From: Hyphomicrobiales bacterium
GTDB lineage: Bacteria > Pseudomonadota > Alphaproteobacteria > Rhizobiales > Beijerinckiaceae
DNA: 64,000 nt
Assembly: GCA_930633525.1 (NCBI GenBank)
Contig: CAKNFP010000001.1
Location: 4,153,501-4,217,500 of the forward strand
Reading direction: 5' to 3'
Part shown: positions 54,734-64,000 of the stretch, piece by piece
How the letters are laid out: each line of letters starts with the position of its first letter
Position numbering within the stretch: the stretch's first letter is position 1
Translations under genes and position numbers: made by a program
Notes under the pieces: model-generated
Database searches by the model: none
The model's input: only the letters and a program-made list of their open reading frames with translations
What the model was told of the DNA's origin: nothing

Positions 54734-56550
54734 ACCGCTTTGCAGAGCTGCTCGACCGCCTCTCCTATGAGCCACGCCGCAATGCCAAGCTCAGGTTGAT
54801 GAGCGCCTATTTTCGTGAGACGCCGGACCCTGAACGCGGCTTCGCGCTCGCGGCGCTGACCGGGGCGCTCTCCTTTGCCAATGCAAAGTCCGGCGTCATT
54901 CGTGCCCTGATCGCCGAGCGCACCGACCCCGTGCTGTTCGCCCTTTCCTACGATTATGTCGGGGATCTCTCGGAAACCGTCGCCCTGATGTGGCCAGGGC
55001 CCACTCTCCCCGCTGGCCGCCCAGATCCCTCCCCTCATGGGGAGGGTGGATCCGCACAAGGCGCGGAGACGGGAGAGGTCACTCAGGCGACACGGATCCC
55101 GCCCCCTCCGCTACGCGCAGGACCCTCGCCTCGAGGGGAGGGATCTCGAGGCCTCCCCACGCCGGGCCACAATCATCCGCCGGCGCCCACATTGACCGAA
55201 GTCGTCGAGGCCCTCACGGCAACGCTGAAGCCCGATCTGCCGCCCCTCGTCGCCGGCTGGCTCGATGGCCTCGACGAGACCGGACGCTGGGCCCTGCTCA
55301 AGCTCATCACCGGCGGTCTGCGCGTCGGCGTGTCGGCGCGGCTCGCCAAGACGGCCGTGGCGGAACTCGGCGCTCTCGATGCGGACGCCATCGAGGAGGT
55401 CTGGCACGGGCTGGAGGCGCCCTACGAGCCCTTGTTCGCCTGGGTCGAGGGACGTGGCGATAAGCCGGAAGGCTTGTCGGCGATACCCTTTCGCCCGCCG
55501 ATGCTGGCGCATGCCCTCGAGGAAGTGGACATCGCCAAGCTCGATCCCGCCGATTTCTCCGCCGAGTGGAAATGGGACGGCATCCGCATCCAGGCCGTCG
55601 CGGGCAGCAGCCGGAGCCAACGTGAAGGGCGCCGCCAGGTGCGGCTCTATACACGCACCGGCGAGGATATCTCCGGTGGCTTTCCCGATCTCATCGAGGC
55701 GATCCTTGTCGATCCGGCGTTCGACGGCGCCATCGACGGCGAACTGCTCATCATGCGGGGCGGGCTCGTTCAGAGCTTCAACGTGTTGCAGCAGCGGCTC
55801 AACCGCAAATCGGTCACGCCGAAGCTGATGGCGGAATATCCCGCCCATATCCGGGCCTATGACCTCCTGGCGCAAGCCGGCGAGGACCTGCGCGCCCTCC
55901 CCTTCAGGGAGAGACGCCAGCGGCTCGAGCGTTTCGTGGACAGCCTCGCCGGCACGCGCATCGATCTGTCGCCTCTCGTCGCAGCGGCCAACTGGGACGC
56001 CCTGGCCGCCGCGCGGACCGATCCGGCCTCCGCCGGCGGCGGGGCGGATGCCGCGGCCATCGAAGGCTTGATGCTGAAGCGCCATGACAGCACCTATGTC
56101 CCCGGCCGCCCCAAGGGTCCATGGTTCAAGTGGAAGCGCGATCCTCACACGGTCGACGCCGTGCTGATGTATGCCCAGCGGGGTCACGGCAAGCGCTCAT
56201 CGCTGTATTCGGACTACACCTTCGGGGTGTGGCGCGGGCCGGAAGGCGAGGAAGAGCTGGTGCCGGTCGGCAAGGCCTACTTCGGCTTCACCGACGAGGA
56301 ACTCGCCAGGCTCGACCGCTTCGTGCGGCAGTCCACGGTCAACCGGTTCGGGCCTGTCCGCGAGGTCGTGCATGCGCGCGACAGCGGTCTGGTCTTGGAG
56401 GTCGCCTTCGAAGGCCTGCAGTCGTCACCGCGGCATAAATCAGGCATCGCCATGCGCTTTCCGCGCATAAGCCGCATCCGCTGGGACAAGCCGCCACGGG
56501 AGGCGGACCGAATCGAATTCCTTGAAGCCTTGCTCCGAGGCAAAGATTAG
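54730..56550 (+). CDS. ATP-dependent DNA ligase (ligase-associated repair set)
   Basis: 606 residues, about 55 longer than I expect for this family. The nucleotidyl-transferase Lys is K281 in EWKWDGIRIQ (KxDG), followed by GGFPDLIEAI, GELLIMRGG, EGLMLKRHDSTY and GPWFKWKRDP; the OB domain ends near residue 590. The extra part, residues about 89-150 (between ETVALMW and TLTEVVEALT), is Pro/Gly/Arg-rich and is encoded by a REPIN-like repeat that keeps the frame open. The N-terminal DNA-binding domain flanks the insert on both sides. Ligates nicks with ATP and works with the exonuclease gene it overlaps. Confidence 0.95.
   Translation: MNRFAELLDRLSYEPRRNAKLRLMSAYFRETPDPERGFALAALTGALSFANAKSGVIRALIAERTDPVLFALSYDYVGDLSETVALMWPGPTLPAGRPDPSPHGEGGSAQGAETGEVTQATRIPPPPLRAGPSPRGEGSRGLPTPGHNHPPAPTLTEVVEALTATLKPDLPPLVAGWLDGLDETGRWALLKLITGGLRVGVSARLAKTAVAELGALDADAIEEVWHGLEAPYEPLFAWVEGRGDKPEGLSAIPFRPPMLAHALEEVDIAKLDPADFSAEWKWDGIRIQAVAGSSRSQREGRRQVRLYTRTGEDISGGFPDLIEAILVDPAFDGAIDGELLIMRGGLVQSFNVLQQRLNRKSVTPKLMAEYPAHIRAYDLLAQAGEDLRALPFRERRQRLERFVDSLAGTRIDLSPLVAAANWDALAAARTDPASAGGGADAAAIEGLMLKRHDSTYVPGRPKGPWFKWKRDPHTVDAVLMYAQRGHGKRSSLYSDYTFGVWRGPEGEEELVPVGKAYFGFTDEELARLDRFVRQSTVNRFGPVREVVHARDSGLVLEVAFEGLQSSPRHKSGIAMRFPRISRIRWDKPPREADRIEFLEALLRGKD
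54998..55160. repeat. REPIN-like repeat inside the ligase reading frame, copy B
   Basis: CCCTCCCC-TCAT-GGGGAGGG at 55027-55046 is a perfect palindrome. About 80 bases on, CCCTCGCC-TCGA-GGGGAGGG forms a near-perfect second one. The design matches the repeats at 53398 and 60260. It adds low-complexity codons to the ligase without a stop or frameshift. Confidence 0.62.
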
Positions 56551-56677
56551 GGCAAGGACACTGTCCTATCTGATCAAGGATCGCCAAATTATCCCAATTT
56601 TCTGGTTTTTTTAGAGTAACTCTTGCGCCGCAGGGCGCAACGCGAAACAATGTGGCAAAATTCGGGAGGCCCATTCA

Positions 56678-57337
56678 TTGAACGATCAGCCATCTGTGCA
56701 GATCGTCATCGCAGATGACCACCCGCTTTATCGCGGGGCCTTGCAGCAAACCATTACGACGCTCATGCCCCAGGCGACGGTGATCGATGTCGGCACTTTC
56801 GATGACGCGGTTGCGGTTCTGGCGGAAAAAGGCGACGTCGATCTCGTCTTGCTTGATCTCGCCATTCCTGGCGCCCAGCGCCTGTCCGGCCTGATGTATC
56901 TTCGCGCCCAGTATCCCGGCACTCCGGTCGTCATCGTGTCCGGCAATGACGATCGCACCGTGATTCGCAGTTGCATGGACTGCGGCGCCTCCGGCTTCAT
57001 CCCGAAGTCCCTCGGCGTCGCGAGCATCGGCGAGGCCGTGCGGTCCGTGCTGGCTGGAAACACTTGGGTCCCACCCGACATCGACCTTTCAACGGCTGGC
57101 GATGCTGCGGTGGGCGACGCCGCCAAGCGCCTGTCGCGCCTCACGCCGCAACAGTTGCGTGTGCTCATGATGCTGACGGAAGGCCTGCTCAACAAGCAGA
57201 TCGCCTATGAGCTCAGCGTCTCCGAGGCCACGGTGAAGGCCCATGTCTCAGCGATCCTGCAGAAGCTGGGCGTCGAGAGCCGTACGCAGGCGGTCATTCT
57301 TGCCGGCAGGGTCACCGGGACTGGGACGGCGGCCTGA
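56678..57337 (+). CDS. NarL/LuxR-family response regulator (orphan)
   Basis: 219 residues starting at TTG, with GGGAGG eight bases upstream. Receiver domain with D13/D14, phospho-acceptor D60 in VLLDLAIPG, and Lys in GFIPKSLG. The C-terminal LuxR helix-turn-helix is RLTPQQLRVLMMLTEGLLNK, then QIAYELSVSEATVKAHVSAI. No kinase gene is adjacent. In many alphaproteobacteria such orphans pair with large PAS or SSS hybrid kinases; the one at 35666 is a candidate. Confidence 0.93.
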   Translation: MNDQPSVQIVIADDHPLYRGALQQTITTLMPQATVIDVGTFDDAVAVLAEKGDVDLVLLDLAIPGAQRLSGLMYLRAQYPGTPVVIVSGNDDRTVIRSCMDCGASGFIPKSLGVASIGEAVRSVLAGNTWVPPDIDLSTAGDAAVGDAAKRLSRLTPQQLRVLMMLTEGLLNKQIAYELSVSEATVKAHVSAILQKLGVESRTQAVILAGRVTGTGTAA

Positions 57338-57379
57338 GGCGGCCTCGAAGGGCCTTCCCATTGGCCCTGGGCAGAAGGC

Positions 57380-58321
57380 CTAAAACTCCGCCAGAAAGGC
57401 TTCGCTGCGGTTAAGCGCCCTTTCGGTCAGGGCCGTTGGAAAGCCGATGAAGACATGACACCCGCCGGGATAGACCGCGAGTTCGGCGCGGTTGCCCGCC
57501 GCCGTCCAGCGTGCGCTCATGAACAGGCTGTCGTCGAGCAACGCATCCCGGGTGCCGATGGTGAAGATCGCGGGGGGCAGGCCGCGGAGATCGCCATAGA
57601 GCGGTGAAATGTCGGGGTCGCGCAAATCTCCGCCATTGCGCAAGAAGTTCTGCACGAAAAGGTGGATGTCGAGCGTCCGCAGAATCAGTTTCTCCTCGCC
57701 GAACTGGCGGGCGCTCGGCGTCATGCCGAGATCGAAGGGGCCCGCCACCAGATTGGCGGCGCGGAAGGGCGTGAGCTGGTGCCGGTCGCGCAGGCGCAGC
57801 AAGGTCACGGCTGCCAGATGCGCGCCAGCCGATTCGCCGCCGATGAACAGACGCTCCGTCCCGAAGCGGCGCCTCGCCTCCCGCACGAGCCAGAGCGCCG
57901 CCGCTTCGCAATCATCGGGCGCCGCCGGGTAGGGATTTTCCGGCGCGAGCCGGTACTCCACGGAAACACAGGCTAGTCCCGCCGTCTCGACCCAGCGCTC
58001 GAGACGGCCATCCTGCAGGTCTGCTCCGCCGAAGGTCCAGCCACCGCCATGGATATGGAAGTAGACGCCGCGCGGCTGCGGCGGCGCGATGATCCGGAGC
58101 ACGATCGGCCCACCCGGTCCCGGGATTGTCACGGTCTCGGCGCGTGGGCTCTTCGGCGCCAGCGGGAAAGCCCCGACGCCCTTGGCGCGCATGTCGCGAA
58201 TGACGGCCGGCGGCAGGCTCCACTGGTCGGGGGCCCTGTCGGCATTGGCGATGATGGTGGCATTGAGCGCCGCCGTCTCGGGATCGATGGCGGCAGGATC
58301 GAACAGGGCGGGATCAAGCAT
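57380..58321 (-). CDS. Alpha/beta hydrolase, hormone-sensitive-lipase (HSL) type
   Basis: 313 residues. HGGGW at 91-95 makes the oxyanion hole, the nucleophile is S164 in GGESAGAH, and the acid/His pair lies in [13 protein letters not shown] and [14 protein letters not shown]-type esterases hydrolyse short-chain acyl esters and often lactones. Transcribed alone; converges with the NarL-type regulator gene. Confidence 0.93.
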   Translation of the reverse strand: MLDPALFDPAAIDPETAALNATIIANADRAPDQWSLPPAVIRDMRAKGVGAFPLAPKSPRAETVTIPGPGGPIVLRIIAPPQPRGVYFHIHGGGWTFGGADLQDGRLERWVETAGLACVSVEYRLAPENPYPAAPDDCEAAALWLVREARRRFGTERLFIGGESAGAHLAAVTLLRLRDRHQLTPFRAANLVAGPFDLGMTPSARQFGEEKLILRTLDIHLFVQNFLRNGGDLRDPDISPLYGDLRGLPPAIFTIGTRDALLDDSLFMSARWTAAGNRAELAVYPGGCHVFIGFPTALTERALNRSEAFLAEF

Positions 58322-58416
58322 GCGACAGACCGGTTGCGCTCAATGGACGGGCCTGCGATGAAACATCAATGAGCGATCGTCGTCCAGCGGGCGGTATCGG
58401 CAACAGGAGCATGCGT

Positions 58417-58686
58417 ATGGCCAATGGTTCACTGCAGCGTTTTCTCGGCGGTTCGCCGGGAGCGGTTCTGGTGCGGCTGGTCTTCCTGTCGGTCCTGGTC
58501 GGCGCGCTCATGGCCTTCCTCGGGATCACGCCCTTCAGCCTGGTTGAAGGCATCGTCAGGTTCATCGATCGCATCTTCGGCCGAGGCCTGGAAACGCTGA
58601 TGGAAGTCGGACAATGGCTCGTCTACGGCGCCATCGTCGTCGTGCCGATCTGGCTCCTGCTCCGCGTGACCAGCAAGGGACGATAG
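58417..58686 (+). CDS. Small inner-membrane protein (DUF6460-like)
   Basis: 89 residues from the ATG at 58417, preceded by AGGAG seven bases upstream; upstream in-frame ATGs at 58369 and 58411 are less well placed. Two membrane helices (about 16-38, LVRLVFLSVLVGALMAFLG, and 60-83, WLVYGAIVVVPIWLLLRV) with an amphipathic piece between. Widespread in Hyphomicrobiales, function unknown. The family name is from memory and should be checked. Confidence 0.75.
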   Translation: MANGSLQRFLGGSPGAVLVRLVFLSVLVGALMAFLGITPFSLVEGIVRFIDRIFGRGLETLMEVGQWLVYGAIVVVPIWLLLRVTSKGR

Positions 58687-58697
58687 GCCTTCGGCAG

Positions 58698-59780
58698 TCA
58701 GATCTCGCGCGTCCACGTGCCGGCATCGCGGCCGACATGATCGGCCAGCGTGCCGCCCTCAGTCGCGAGCTTGGCGACGAGCCCCTGCTTGATGACGCCC
58801 ACCAGCTCGGGACCGTGATAGACCAACGCGCTGTAGAGCTGCATCAAGGTGGCTCCCGCGCGGATCTTCTGCCAGGCGGTCTCGGCGGATGAAATGCCGC
58901 CCGCCGCGATCAACGGGAAAGCGCCTTCAACACGCAGGAAGGTTTCGGCCAGCATGCGCGTCGCGAGCGGAAACAGCGGCTGGCCGGACAGGCCGCCCGC
59001 CTCCGTCACGCGGGAATCCCGCAGCGTCGCGGGCCGGCTGATCGTGGTGTTGCCGACGATCATGCCGTCGATGGCGCGGGCGCGCGCCACCCGGACGATA
59101 TCGTCGAGCTCGGCCAAGGTGACATCCGGCGCGATCTTGAGGACGACCGGACGACGCGGGCCACTGGCGCCGTCGCGCGCCTCGATCACGCGGGCGAGGA
59201 GATCATCAAGGGCCGCCGCCTGCTGCAGGTCACGTAGCCCCGGCGTGTTCGGCGAGGAGATATTGACGGTGAAGTAGCTCGCATAGGGCGCGAAAACCTT
59301 TACTCCGGCCACGTAGTCGGCCGCGCGATCGGCTGAATCCTTGTTGGCGCCGATATTGATGCCGAGGATGGCGGACGGGTTCGCCCGGCCGCGCCGCGCC
59401 TTGAGCCGGGCCTCAGCCGCGGCATGGCCCCCGTTGTTGAAGCCAAGCCTGTTGATGACGCCCTGGTCGGCCGGCAGGCGGAAAACGCGCGGACGCGGAT
59501 TGCCCTCCTGCGGCCGCGGGGTCAGCGTGCCCGCTTCGACAAAACCGAAGCCAAAGCCGAGCATCGCATCCGGCACCTCGGCATTCTTGTCGAAGCCGGC
59601 GGCAAGGCCGACAGGGTTGGGAAAACTCAGCCCGAAAGCCTCAACCCTGAGTTTCGGGTCGCTCCGTGGGGGAGTCGCCGGCGGCAGGGCGGCCAGGGCG
59701 CGAATGGTCAGGCGATGCGCCGTCTCCGCGTCAAGCTGCGCGAGAAAAGGCCGTGCGAGGGCGGCGAGCATCGACATCAT
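58698..59780 (-). CDS. pyrD: Dihydroorotate dehydrogenase (quinone), class 2
   Basis: 360 residues. N-terminal hydrophobic helices (about 1-30), then the FMN barrel: [40 protein letters not shown], the NTTISRP strand, and [13 protein letters not shown] Ser or Thr near [14 protein letters not shown] is the class-2 base. Oxidises dihydroorotate to orotate and passes electrons to quinone at the membrane. Starts at an ATG overlapping the DUF952 stop. Confidence 0.97.
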   Translation of the reverse strand: MMSMLAALARPFLAQLDAETAHRLTIRALAALPPATPPRSDPKLRVEAFGLSFPNPVGLAAGFDKNAEVPDAMLGFGFGFVEAGTLTPRPQEGNPRPRVFRLPADQGVINRLGFNNGGHAAAEARLKARRGRANPSAILGINIGANKDSADRAADYVAGVKVFAPYASYFTVNISSPNTPGLRDLQQAAALDDLLARVIEARDGASGPRRPVVLKIAPDVTLAELDDIVRVARARAIDGMIVGNTTISRPATLRDSRVTEAGGLSGQPLFPLATRMLAETFLRVEGAFPLIAAGGISSAETAWQKIRAGATLMQLYSALVYHGPELVGVIKQGLVAKLATEGGTLADHVGRDAGTWTREI

Positions 59781-60136
59781 GGGATTTCTTCCGGAAAGAC
59801 ATGGGCGCCATCGGGACCAAGCGGCAGCGGATCAACGCGGCAGACGGCGGACAACGGCAGCGGCGCATAAAGATGCGGGAAGAGATCGCCCCCGCGGGAC
59901 GGCTCGAAACGCAGTTGAGCGCCAAGCGGGGCCGGATCAATGGCGACCAGCAGGAGGTTCTGTTGAGCGGCGAAGTGACGGCGCGCCGTCTCGCGGACCT
60001 GCGCGGCCGTCGAGAAGTGGATGAAGCCATCCGCATGGTCCACCGGCGCACCCGCGAAGACGCCATCCCGTTCGGCCTCACGCCATAACGCCTCCGGACA
60101 GATCTTGTAGATGCGGGTTTTGTCGATGGTGGACAC
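59777..60136 (-). CDS. DUF952 family protein
   Basis: 119 residues. The family start ([20 protein letters not shown]) and middle block ([20 protein letters not shown]) are clear, with the two histidines expected of the fold. The function is unknown; structures suggest an enzyme-like barrel related to glutathione-dependent or ring-modifying proteins. Upstream partner of pyrD, overlapping it by four bases. Confidence 0.88.
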   Translation of the reverse strand: MSTIDKTRIYKICPEALWREAERDGVFAGAPVDHADGFIHFSTAAQVRETARRHFAAQQNLLLVAIDPAPLGAQLRFEPSRGGDLFPHLYAPLPLSAVCRVDPLPLGPDGAHVFPEEIP

Positions 60137-60259
60137 TGGCTTCGCCTCCTTATCAGGTGGGTAGGGCAGGCGCCGCCGGAGATCAACCTGTCAATGCAAT
60201 GGGCGGCTGCGATGACAGGCTGACTGATGAGGGCCGGAACACTCATAGCGGCGCGTGTC

Positions 60260-60420
60260 CCCCACCCCTTACCCCTCCCCGCAAGGGGGAGGGGAGTATT
60301 CCACGTTGCGATTTCTGGACAGCGCGTTGACGCCCCAAAGCGTTCCGATACACGAGGTTTGAGGTAAAGGCTCGACGCTGCCTCGCCCTCCCCCTTTGCG
60401 GGGAGGGGTAAGGGGTGGGG
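60260..60420. repeat. REPIN-like element with 34-bp inverted repeats, copy C
   Basis: The segment 60260-60292 (CCCCACCCCTTACCCC...) is matched in inverted orientation by 60387-60420, with one base difference over about 33. Each arm carries its own CCCCTCCCC/GGGGAGGGG hairpin, and about 95 bases lie between. It sits in the 400-base gap between DUF952 and the S24 gene, which holds no other gene. Confidence 0.72.
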
Positions 60421-60502
60421 TCCACCGAGAGGAAAACAAGCCTTCGCCAAAGCGCTGGCGCGAGCCGAGCACGTGCTTCAATCCCTCCTTGCAAAAAGGC
60501 AT

Positions 60503-60530
60503 ATTATCCTATAATGAGGGAATTATCCTA
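60503..60530. promoter_or_regulatory. Direct repeats at the S24 promoter, possible autoregulatory operator
   Basis: ATTATCCTA occurs at 60503-60511 and again at 60522-60530, eight bases before the ATG. The first is part of a palindrome ATTAT-CCT-ATAAT. The 19-bp spacing puts both on nearly the same face of the helix, where a dimeric repressor could block the promoter. Confidence 0.45.
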
Positions 60531-60537
60531 GCCATCC

Positions 60538-61182
60538 ATGAAAGCCGTTTCGATGCTCTCGCATGATCAAATCTGGTCAGCCGTCGACGGGCTCGCGGCG
60601 CGTTATAGCCTCTCGCCTTCCGGTCTTGCCCGCAAGGCCGGGCTTGATCCCACATCCTTCAACCGGTCCAAACGCATCGGTCCCGATGGCCGCCTGCGCT
60701 GGCCATCCACGGAGTCGATCGCCAAAATCCTGGAAGCGACGGGCGCGTCCCTCGACGAATTCATGGCGAGCCTTGAGCGCGGCGGCCGCCGCGCGCCGCG
60801 CGGTTTGCCGCTCATCGGCTTCGCGCAGGCCGGCCATGGCGGCTATTTCGACGACGGTGGCTTTCCCGTCGGCACCGGCTGGGACGAAGTTGCCTTCCCG
60901 GACATGGGCGACGATCGGTTTTATGCGCTGGAGATTTCCGGCGAATCCATGCTGCCGCTCTATCGCGACGGCGATGTCATCATCGTTTCGCCCACAGCGG
61001 CGCCGCGCCGGGGCGACCGGGTGGTGGTGCGCACCACCGAGGGCGAGGTGATGGTAAAGGAGCTCAAGCGCCACACGGTGAAGACCGTCGAGTTGCGCTC
61101 CCTCAACCCCGACCATGCCGACCGCGTGCTGTCGCTGGCGGATGTCTCGTGGATGGCCCGCGTCATGTGGGCGAGCCAGTAA
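60538..61182 (+). CDS. S24-family LexA/phage-repressor-like regulator
   Basis: 214 residues. The N-terminal helix-turn-helix (about 18-70, SPSGLARKAGLDPTSFNRSK) is followed by an S24 peptidase domain. The catalytic dyad is S137 in SGESMLPLYRDGD and K174 in VMVKELKR, 37 residues apart, as in LexA. It should bind DNA and may cleave itself under stress. No phage genes surround it, so it is more likely a housekeeping COG2932-type regulator. Confidence 0.9.
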   Translation: MKAVSMLSHDQIWSAVDGLAARYSLSPSGLARKAGLDPTSFNRSKRIGPDGRLRWPSTESIAKILEATGASLDEFMASLERGGRRAPRGLPLIGFAQAGHGGYFDDGGFPVGTGWDEVAFPDMGDDRFYALEISGESMLPLYRDGDVIIVSPTAAPRRGDRVVVRTTEGEVMVKELKRHTVKTVELRSLNPDHADRVLSLADVSWMARVMWASQ

Positions 61183-61190
61183 ACGCAAAT

Positions 61191-61236
61191 CAGAGGCAAG
61201 CGGCGCGCCTTTCACGGCCGCCGTTCGCCTCCTCTG
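61191..61236. terminator. Bidirectional hairpin between S24 gene and lysS
   Basis: CAGAGG (61191-61196) pairs with CCTCTG (61231-61236), with an inner GCGGC (61200-61204) and GCCGC (61217-61221). Converging genes on both sides make a shared terminator plausible; there is no T-run. Confidence 0.42.
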
Positions 61237-61239
61237 TCC

Positions 61240-62955
61240 TCAGGCGGCTCCACGGGCGGCCAGGAAGGCCTGATGCTCGGCGATGAGATCGCCGTTCAGC
61301 GCCTTGCCGATGAGCGCGCGGGTTTCCGGAATGCCGTAGACGGCCACGAAGGAGCCGAAGCGCGGCCCGCGCTCCTCGCCCAGCAGGATCTGGTAGATCG
61401 TGTTGAACCAGGCGTTGGACACGCCGGGCCGTTCCGGCGTCGCGTTCTTGGCCTTGAAGTCCTGATAGCGCGGGATCGGCCGGGCCACATCATAGAGAAC
61501 TTCCTGGATCTTCTCGGCTGATGCATCCGCAGGAAGCGTCGAAAGCGCCGCCGAGAGGGCCTCAAGCGCCTCCCTCTCCCCGTCGTCCGGCATGCGATAG
61601 GTCTTCGCCGGCTTCACGAAGTCCTGGAAATACCGGATGGCGTAGCCGACGAGCGCATCGAGCCGCGGATGCGTCTCCGGGCCGACACCCGGCGCATAGC
61701 GGCGGATATAGCCCCAGAGCATGTCCTTGCTCTCGGCATTGGCCACCGCGACGATATTCAGGAGCAGTGCGAAGGAGAGCTGGCTGCGCCCGGTGTTGTC
61801 CCCGGCGGCGGCGATGGTCTCCGGCTCCGGTGGGTTTCCGGCGTGGATATGCCAGACCGGGTTCGACAGCCGCTGCGGCTCCGTCTGCTTCTGATAGGCG
61901 GCGAGATGGGCCGCATATTCGTCGACCTGCCGCGGGATGACGTCGAAATAGAGCCGCTTGGCCTCACGCGGCTTGGAATACATGAAGAGCGCAAGGCTCT
62001 CCGGCATGCCGTAGGACAGCCAATCCTCGATGGTGAGGCCATTGCCCTTGGACTTCGAGATCTTCTGGCCCTTCTCGTCCAGGAAAAGCTCGTAGTTGAA
62101 GCCATCCGGCGGCACCGCGCCGAGCGCGCGCGCGATCTGGCCCGACAGCTTGACGGAATCGATCAGGTCCTTGCCGGCCATTTCATAGTCAACGCCGAGC
62201 GCCACCCAGCGCATCGCCCAGTCCGGCTTCCACTGCAGCTTGACATGGCCGCCCGTGACCGGCGTCTCGAACCGCTCGCCGGTCTCCGGATCGCGCCACA
62301 CGACGGTGCCGGCATCCGCCCTTATCTCGTCGAGGGGCACCTGCATGACGATGCCTGTCTTCGGATGGATGGGCAGGAAGGGCGAATAGCTCTGCGCCCG
62401 TTCAGCCCGGAGGCTCGGCAGCATGATGGCCATGATCGCGTCGTAGCGCTCCAGCACCAGCTTGAGCGTGGCATCGAAAACGCCGGCCTTGTACGTCTCG
62501 GTCGCCGACTGGAAGGAATACTCGAAACCGAAAGCATCGAGAAAGGCGCGCAGCCGCGCGTTGTTATGCTGCCCGAAGCTCGGATGCGTGCCGAACGGGT
62601 CCGGCACCTGCGTCAACGGCTTGCCGAGATAGGCAGCCGTCTGCTCCCTGTTCGGGATATTGTCGGGAACCTTGCGCAGGCCGTCCATGTCGTCGGAAAA
62701 GGCCACGAGGCGCGTGGGAATCTTGTCCTCGGTCAACACGCGGAAGGCATGGCGCACCATCGAGGTGCGCGCCACCTCGCCAAAGGTGCCGATATGCGGC
62801 AAGCCCGAGGGGCCGTAGCCGGTCTCGAACAGCACCGATTTTTTCCCCGAGCGTTCCAGGCGTGCAACGAGCTTGCGGGCCTCTTCAAAAGGCCAGGCCT
62901 GCGATGCGTGGGCCGCATCGATAACGCCGCGATCGAGCGCGAGGGGGGTCGTCAT
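61240..62955 (-). CDS. lysS: Lysyl-tRNA synthetase, class I
   Basis: 571 residues. The HIGH-like motif is [14 protein letters not shown] near residue 50 and the KMSKS motif is [16 protein letters not shown] near 300. This is the archaeal-type class I enzyme found in many alphaproteobacteria in place of the class II LysRS. Charges tRNA-Lys. No second lysS is in the window. Confidence 0.97.
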   Translation of the reverse strand: MTTPLALDRGVIDAAHASQAWPFEEARKLVARLERSGKKSVLFETGYGPSGLPHIGTFGEVARTSMVRHAFRVLTEDKIPTRLVAFSDDMDGLRKVPDNIPNREQTAAYLGKPLTQVPDPFGTHPSFGQHNNARLRAFLDAFGFEYSFQSATETYKAGVFDATLKLVLERYDAIMAIMLPSLRAERAQSYSPFLPIHPKTGIVMQVPLDEIRADAGTVVWRDPETGERFETPVTGGHVKLQWKPDWAMRWVALGVDYEMAGKDLIDSVKLSGQIARALGAVPPDGFNYELFLDEKGQKISKSKGNGLTIEDWLSYGMPESLALFMYSKPREAKRLYFDVIPRQVDEYAAHLAAYQKQTEPQRLSNPVWHIHAGNPPEPETIAAAGDNTGRSQLSFALLLNIVAVANAESKDMLWGYIRRYAPGVGPETHPRLDALVGYAIRYFQDFVKPAKTYRMPDDGEREALEALSAALSTLPADASAEKIQEVLYDVARPIPRYQDFKAKNATPERPGVSNAWFNTIYQILLGEERGPRFGSFVAVYGIPETRALIGKALNGDLIAEHQAFLAARGAA

Positions 62956-63178
62956 GAACTCAAACTTTCAGGTTTTCAGGGTGTCGAAAGGGTCTGCCAC
63001 CAGAAGCTCAACAGGGGCCAATCTGTAGCAAACGCGGCGGACACTAGAACATCGATGGCTAAAGTGCACGCGGTTTCTGGTGAAATGCGTTGCCCGAACA
63101 AGAGGATAGCGCGTTAGATGCAAGAGCGCGCCCATGGGCGGCCTCCCCTTGGCACTCCGGGGATCCGTCGTGCAAGCC

Positions 63179-64000
63179 TCAGTAGAAGCTCACTGGAAAG
63201 TACCGCAAGTAAAGTTCCGCATAGGTACCATCCTCCCATACCTTCTGCAGGCCGTAGTCGAGCGCCTGGCGCAGGATGGGATCGTCTCGCCGGGTAATGA
63301 ACCCCACCCCCTCACCAAAATACCGGCTCTCGGTATAGGGCCCGCCGATGAAACGGCAGCAACCCGCGGCATCGCTCCCGTTCAGCCAGAGCGCCATGCT
63401 CAGCCCATCGGCAAAGACATAGTCCACCTTGCCGTCACGCAGAGCGTCCTGCGCCAGGCCGAGGTTGATGAAGGTCTCGACTTTCGCACCCGGGAAGGCC
63501 GCCTTGAGATAGGCGCGATGGGCAGATTGCTGCACGACACCGACCGTGCGCCCGACGATCGTTTCCGCCGTGGGTTCCGGCAGATCGCCGCCCGACCGCG
63601 CCACGAAACGAGCGGGAGTCCTGTAATAGGGCGAAGTCACCGAGAAGCGCTGGCGAAGCTCCTCCCGAATGGGGATGGCAGCCGCGATGGCATCACCGCG
63701 ACTTTCAGCGAGCGAGTCGAGCAGCGTATCGAAACGCCGCACCTGGATGGTGCAGGCAACCTGCAACACATCGCAGACGGCACGCGCCAGATCCACCGAA
63801 AAGCCCGTCGGCAGCCCTTCCGCATCCGCGAAATGCAAGGGGGGATACAAATCATCCGTGAGAAAGCGGATGACCCGCAGGCCAGTCAGATCCGGCTTGT
63901 TCGGAACATTCTGCCGATTCCAGAAATTCGGCACCGCAACCTCGTCCGAGGCCGCGCGCGGCCGCCCGTCCTGAGCGAAAGACGCACCCGCGCCTGCGGC
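63179..64000 (-). CDS. Amino-acid-type ABC transporter substrate-binding protein (5' end missing)
   Basis: 273 codons are present and the frame continues past the window edge. The first residues AAGAGASFAQDG look like the end of a signal peptide with an Ala-x-Ala site near SFA. The SBP_bac_3 pattern follows: GLRVIRFLTDDLYPPLHFAD, GFSVDLARAVCDVLQVA and the IVGRTVGVVQQSAHRAYLKA block, ending LYLRYFPVSFY. Binds a polar amino acid or a related compound in the periplasm. Partner genes must lie outside the window. Confidence 0.87.
   Translation of the reverse strand, partial: AAGAGASFAQDGRPRAASDEVAVPNFWNRQNVPNKPDLTGLRVIRFLTDDLYPPLHFADAEGLPTGFSVDLARAVCDVLQVACTIQVRRFDTLLDSLAESRGDAIAAAIPIREELRQRFSVTSPYYRTPARFVARSGGDLPEPTAETIVGRTVGVVQQSAHRAYLKAAFPGAKVETFINLGLAQDALRDGKVDYVFADGLSMALWLNGSDAAGCCRFIGGPYTESRYFGEGVGFITRRDDPILRQALDYGLQKVWEDGTYAELYLRYFPVSFY

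Overview
The window reads as chromosome of a high-GC alphaproteobacterium, most likely a Hyphomicrobiales member. This rests on four things: the lptC-lptA-lptB-rpoN-ptsN cluster; the four-gene ligase-associated DNA repair set; a class I lysyl-tRNA synthetase; and a PodJ/Sel1-type polarity protein with a CtrA-type box upstream. I cannot fix the genus from the sequence alone.

Bases 1 to about 20,600 look like accessory DNA. They start with a QseBC-like two-component system beside a YgiW-like OB-fold protein. An MFS permease and an ArsB-type arsenite pump follow. Next is a 1.7 kb stretch that is poor in genes (4341-6043). Then comes a catabolic cluster (6044-15170): an amidohydrolase with an altered active site, a GntR regulator, an RraA-like aldolase, an enolase-superfamily dehydratase, a dipeptide-type ABC importer without its ATPases, and an amidase. 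A compact arsenic operon follows (15652-20015): arsR, thioredoxin-type arsC, glutaredoxin-type arsC, acr3, arsH and an MFS permease. This block ends in an IS3-family transposase remnant, the N-terminal stub of a tyrosine integrase, and a tRNA-Arg(CCT) gene. That arrangement is the usual right end of an island integrated at a tRNA 3' end.

From the tRNA onward the content is mostly core: a secreted nuclease-like protein, an M48 lipoprotein protease, MarC, ptsN, rpoN, LPS transport genes, RNase D, purU, a lytic transglycosylase, mscL, a very large transporter-like hybrid kinase, a three-gene beta-oxidation operon, the Sel1 protein, a TauE/SafE permease pair, the repair module pdeM-helicase / exonuclease-ligase, a NarL-type regulator, pyrD, an S24 repressor-like protein and lysS. 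A periplasmic binding protein gene runs off the right end.

The most unusual features are these. Near-identical operator-like words lie upstream of three units of the catabolic cluster. Its amidohydrolase has lost two expected catalytic residues. Paired GC-rich palindromes (REPIN-like) recur three times, once inside the reading frame of the DNA ligase. The hpf gene often found between rpoN and ptsN is absent. A full CtrA-type box sits upstream of the polarity gene.
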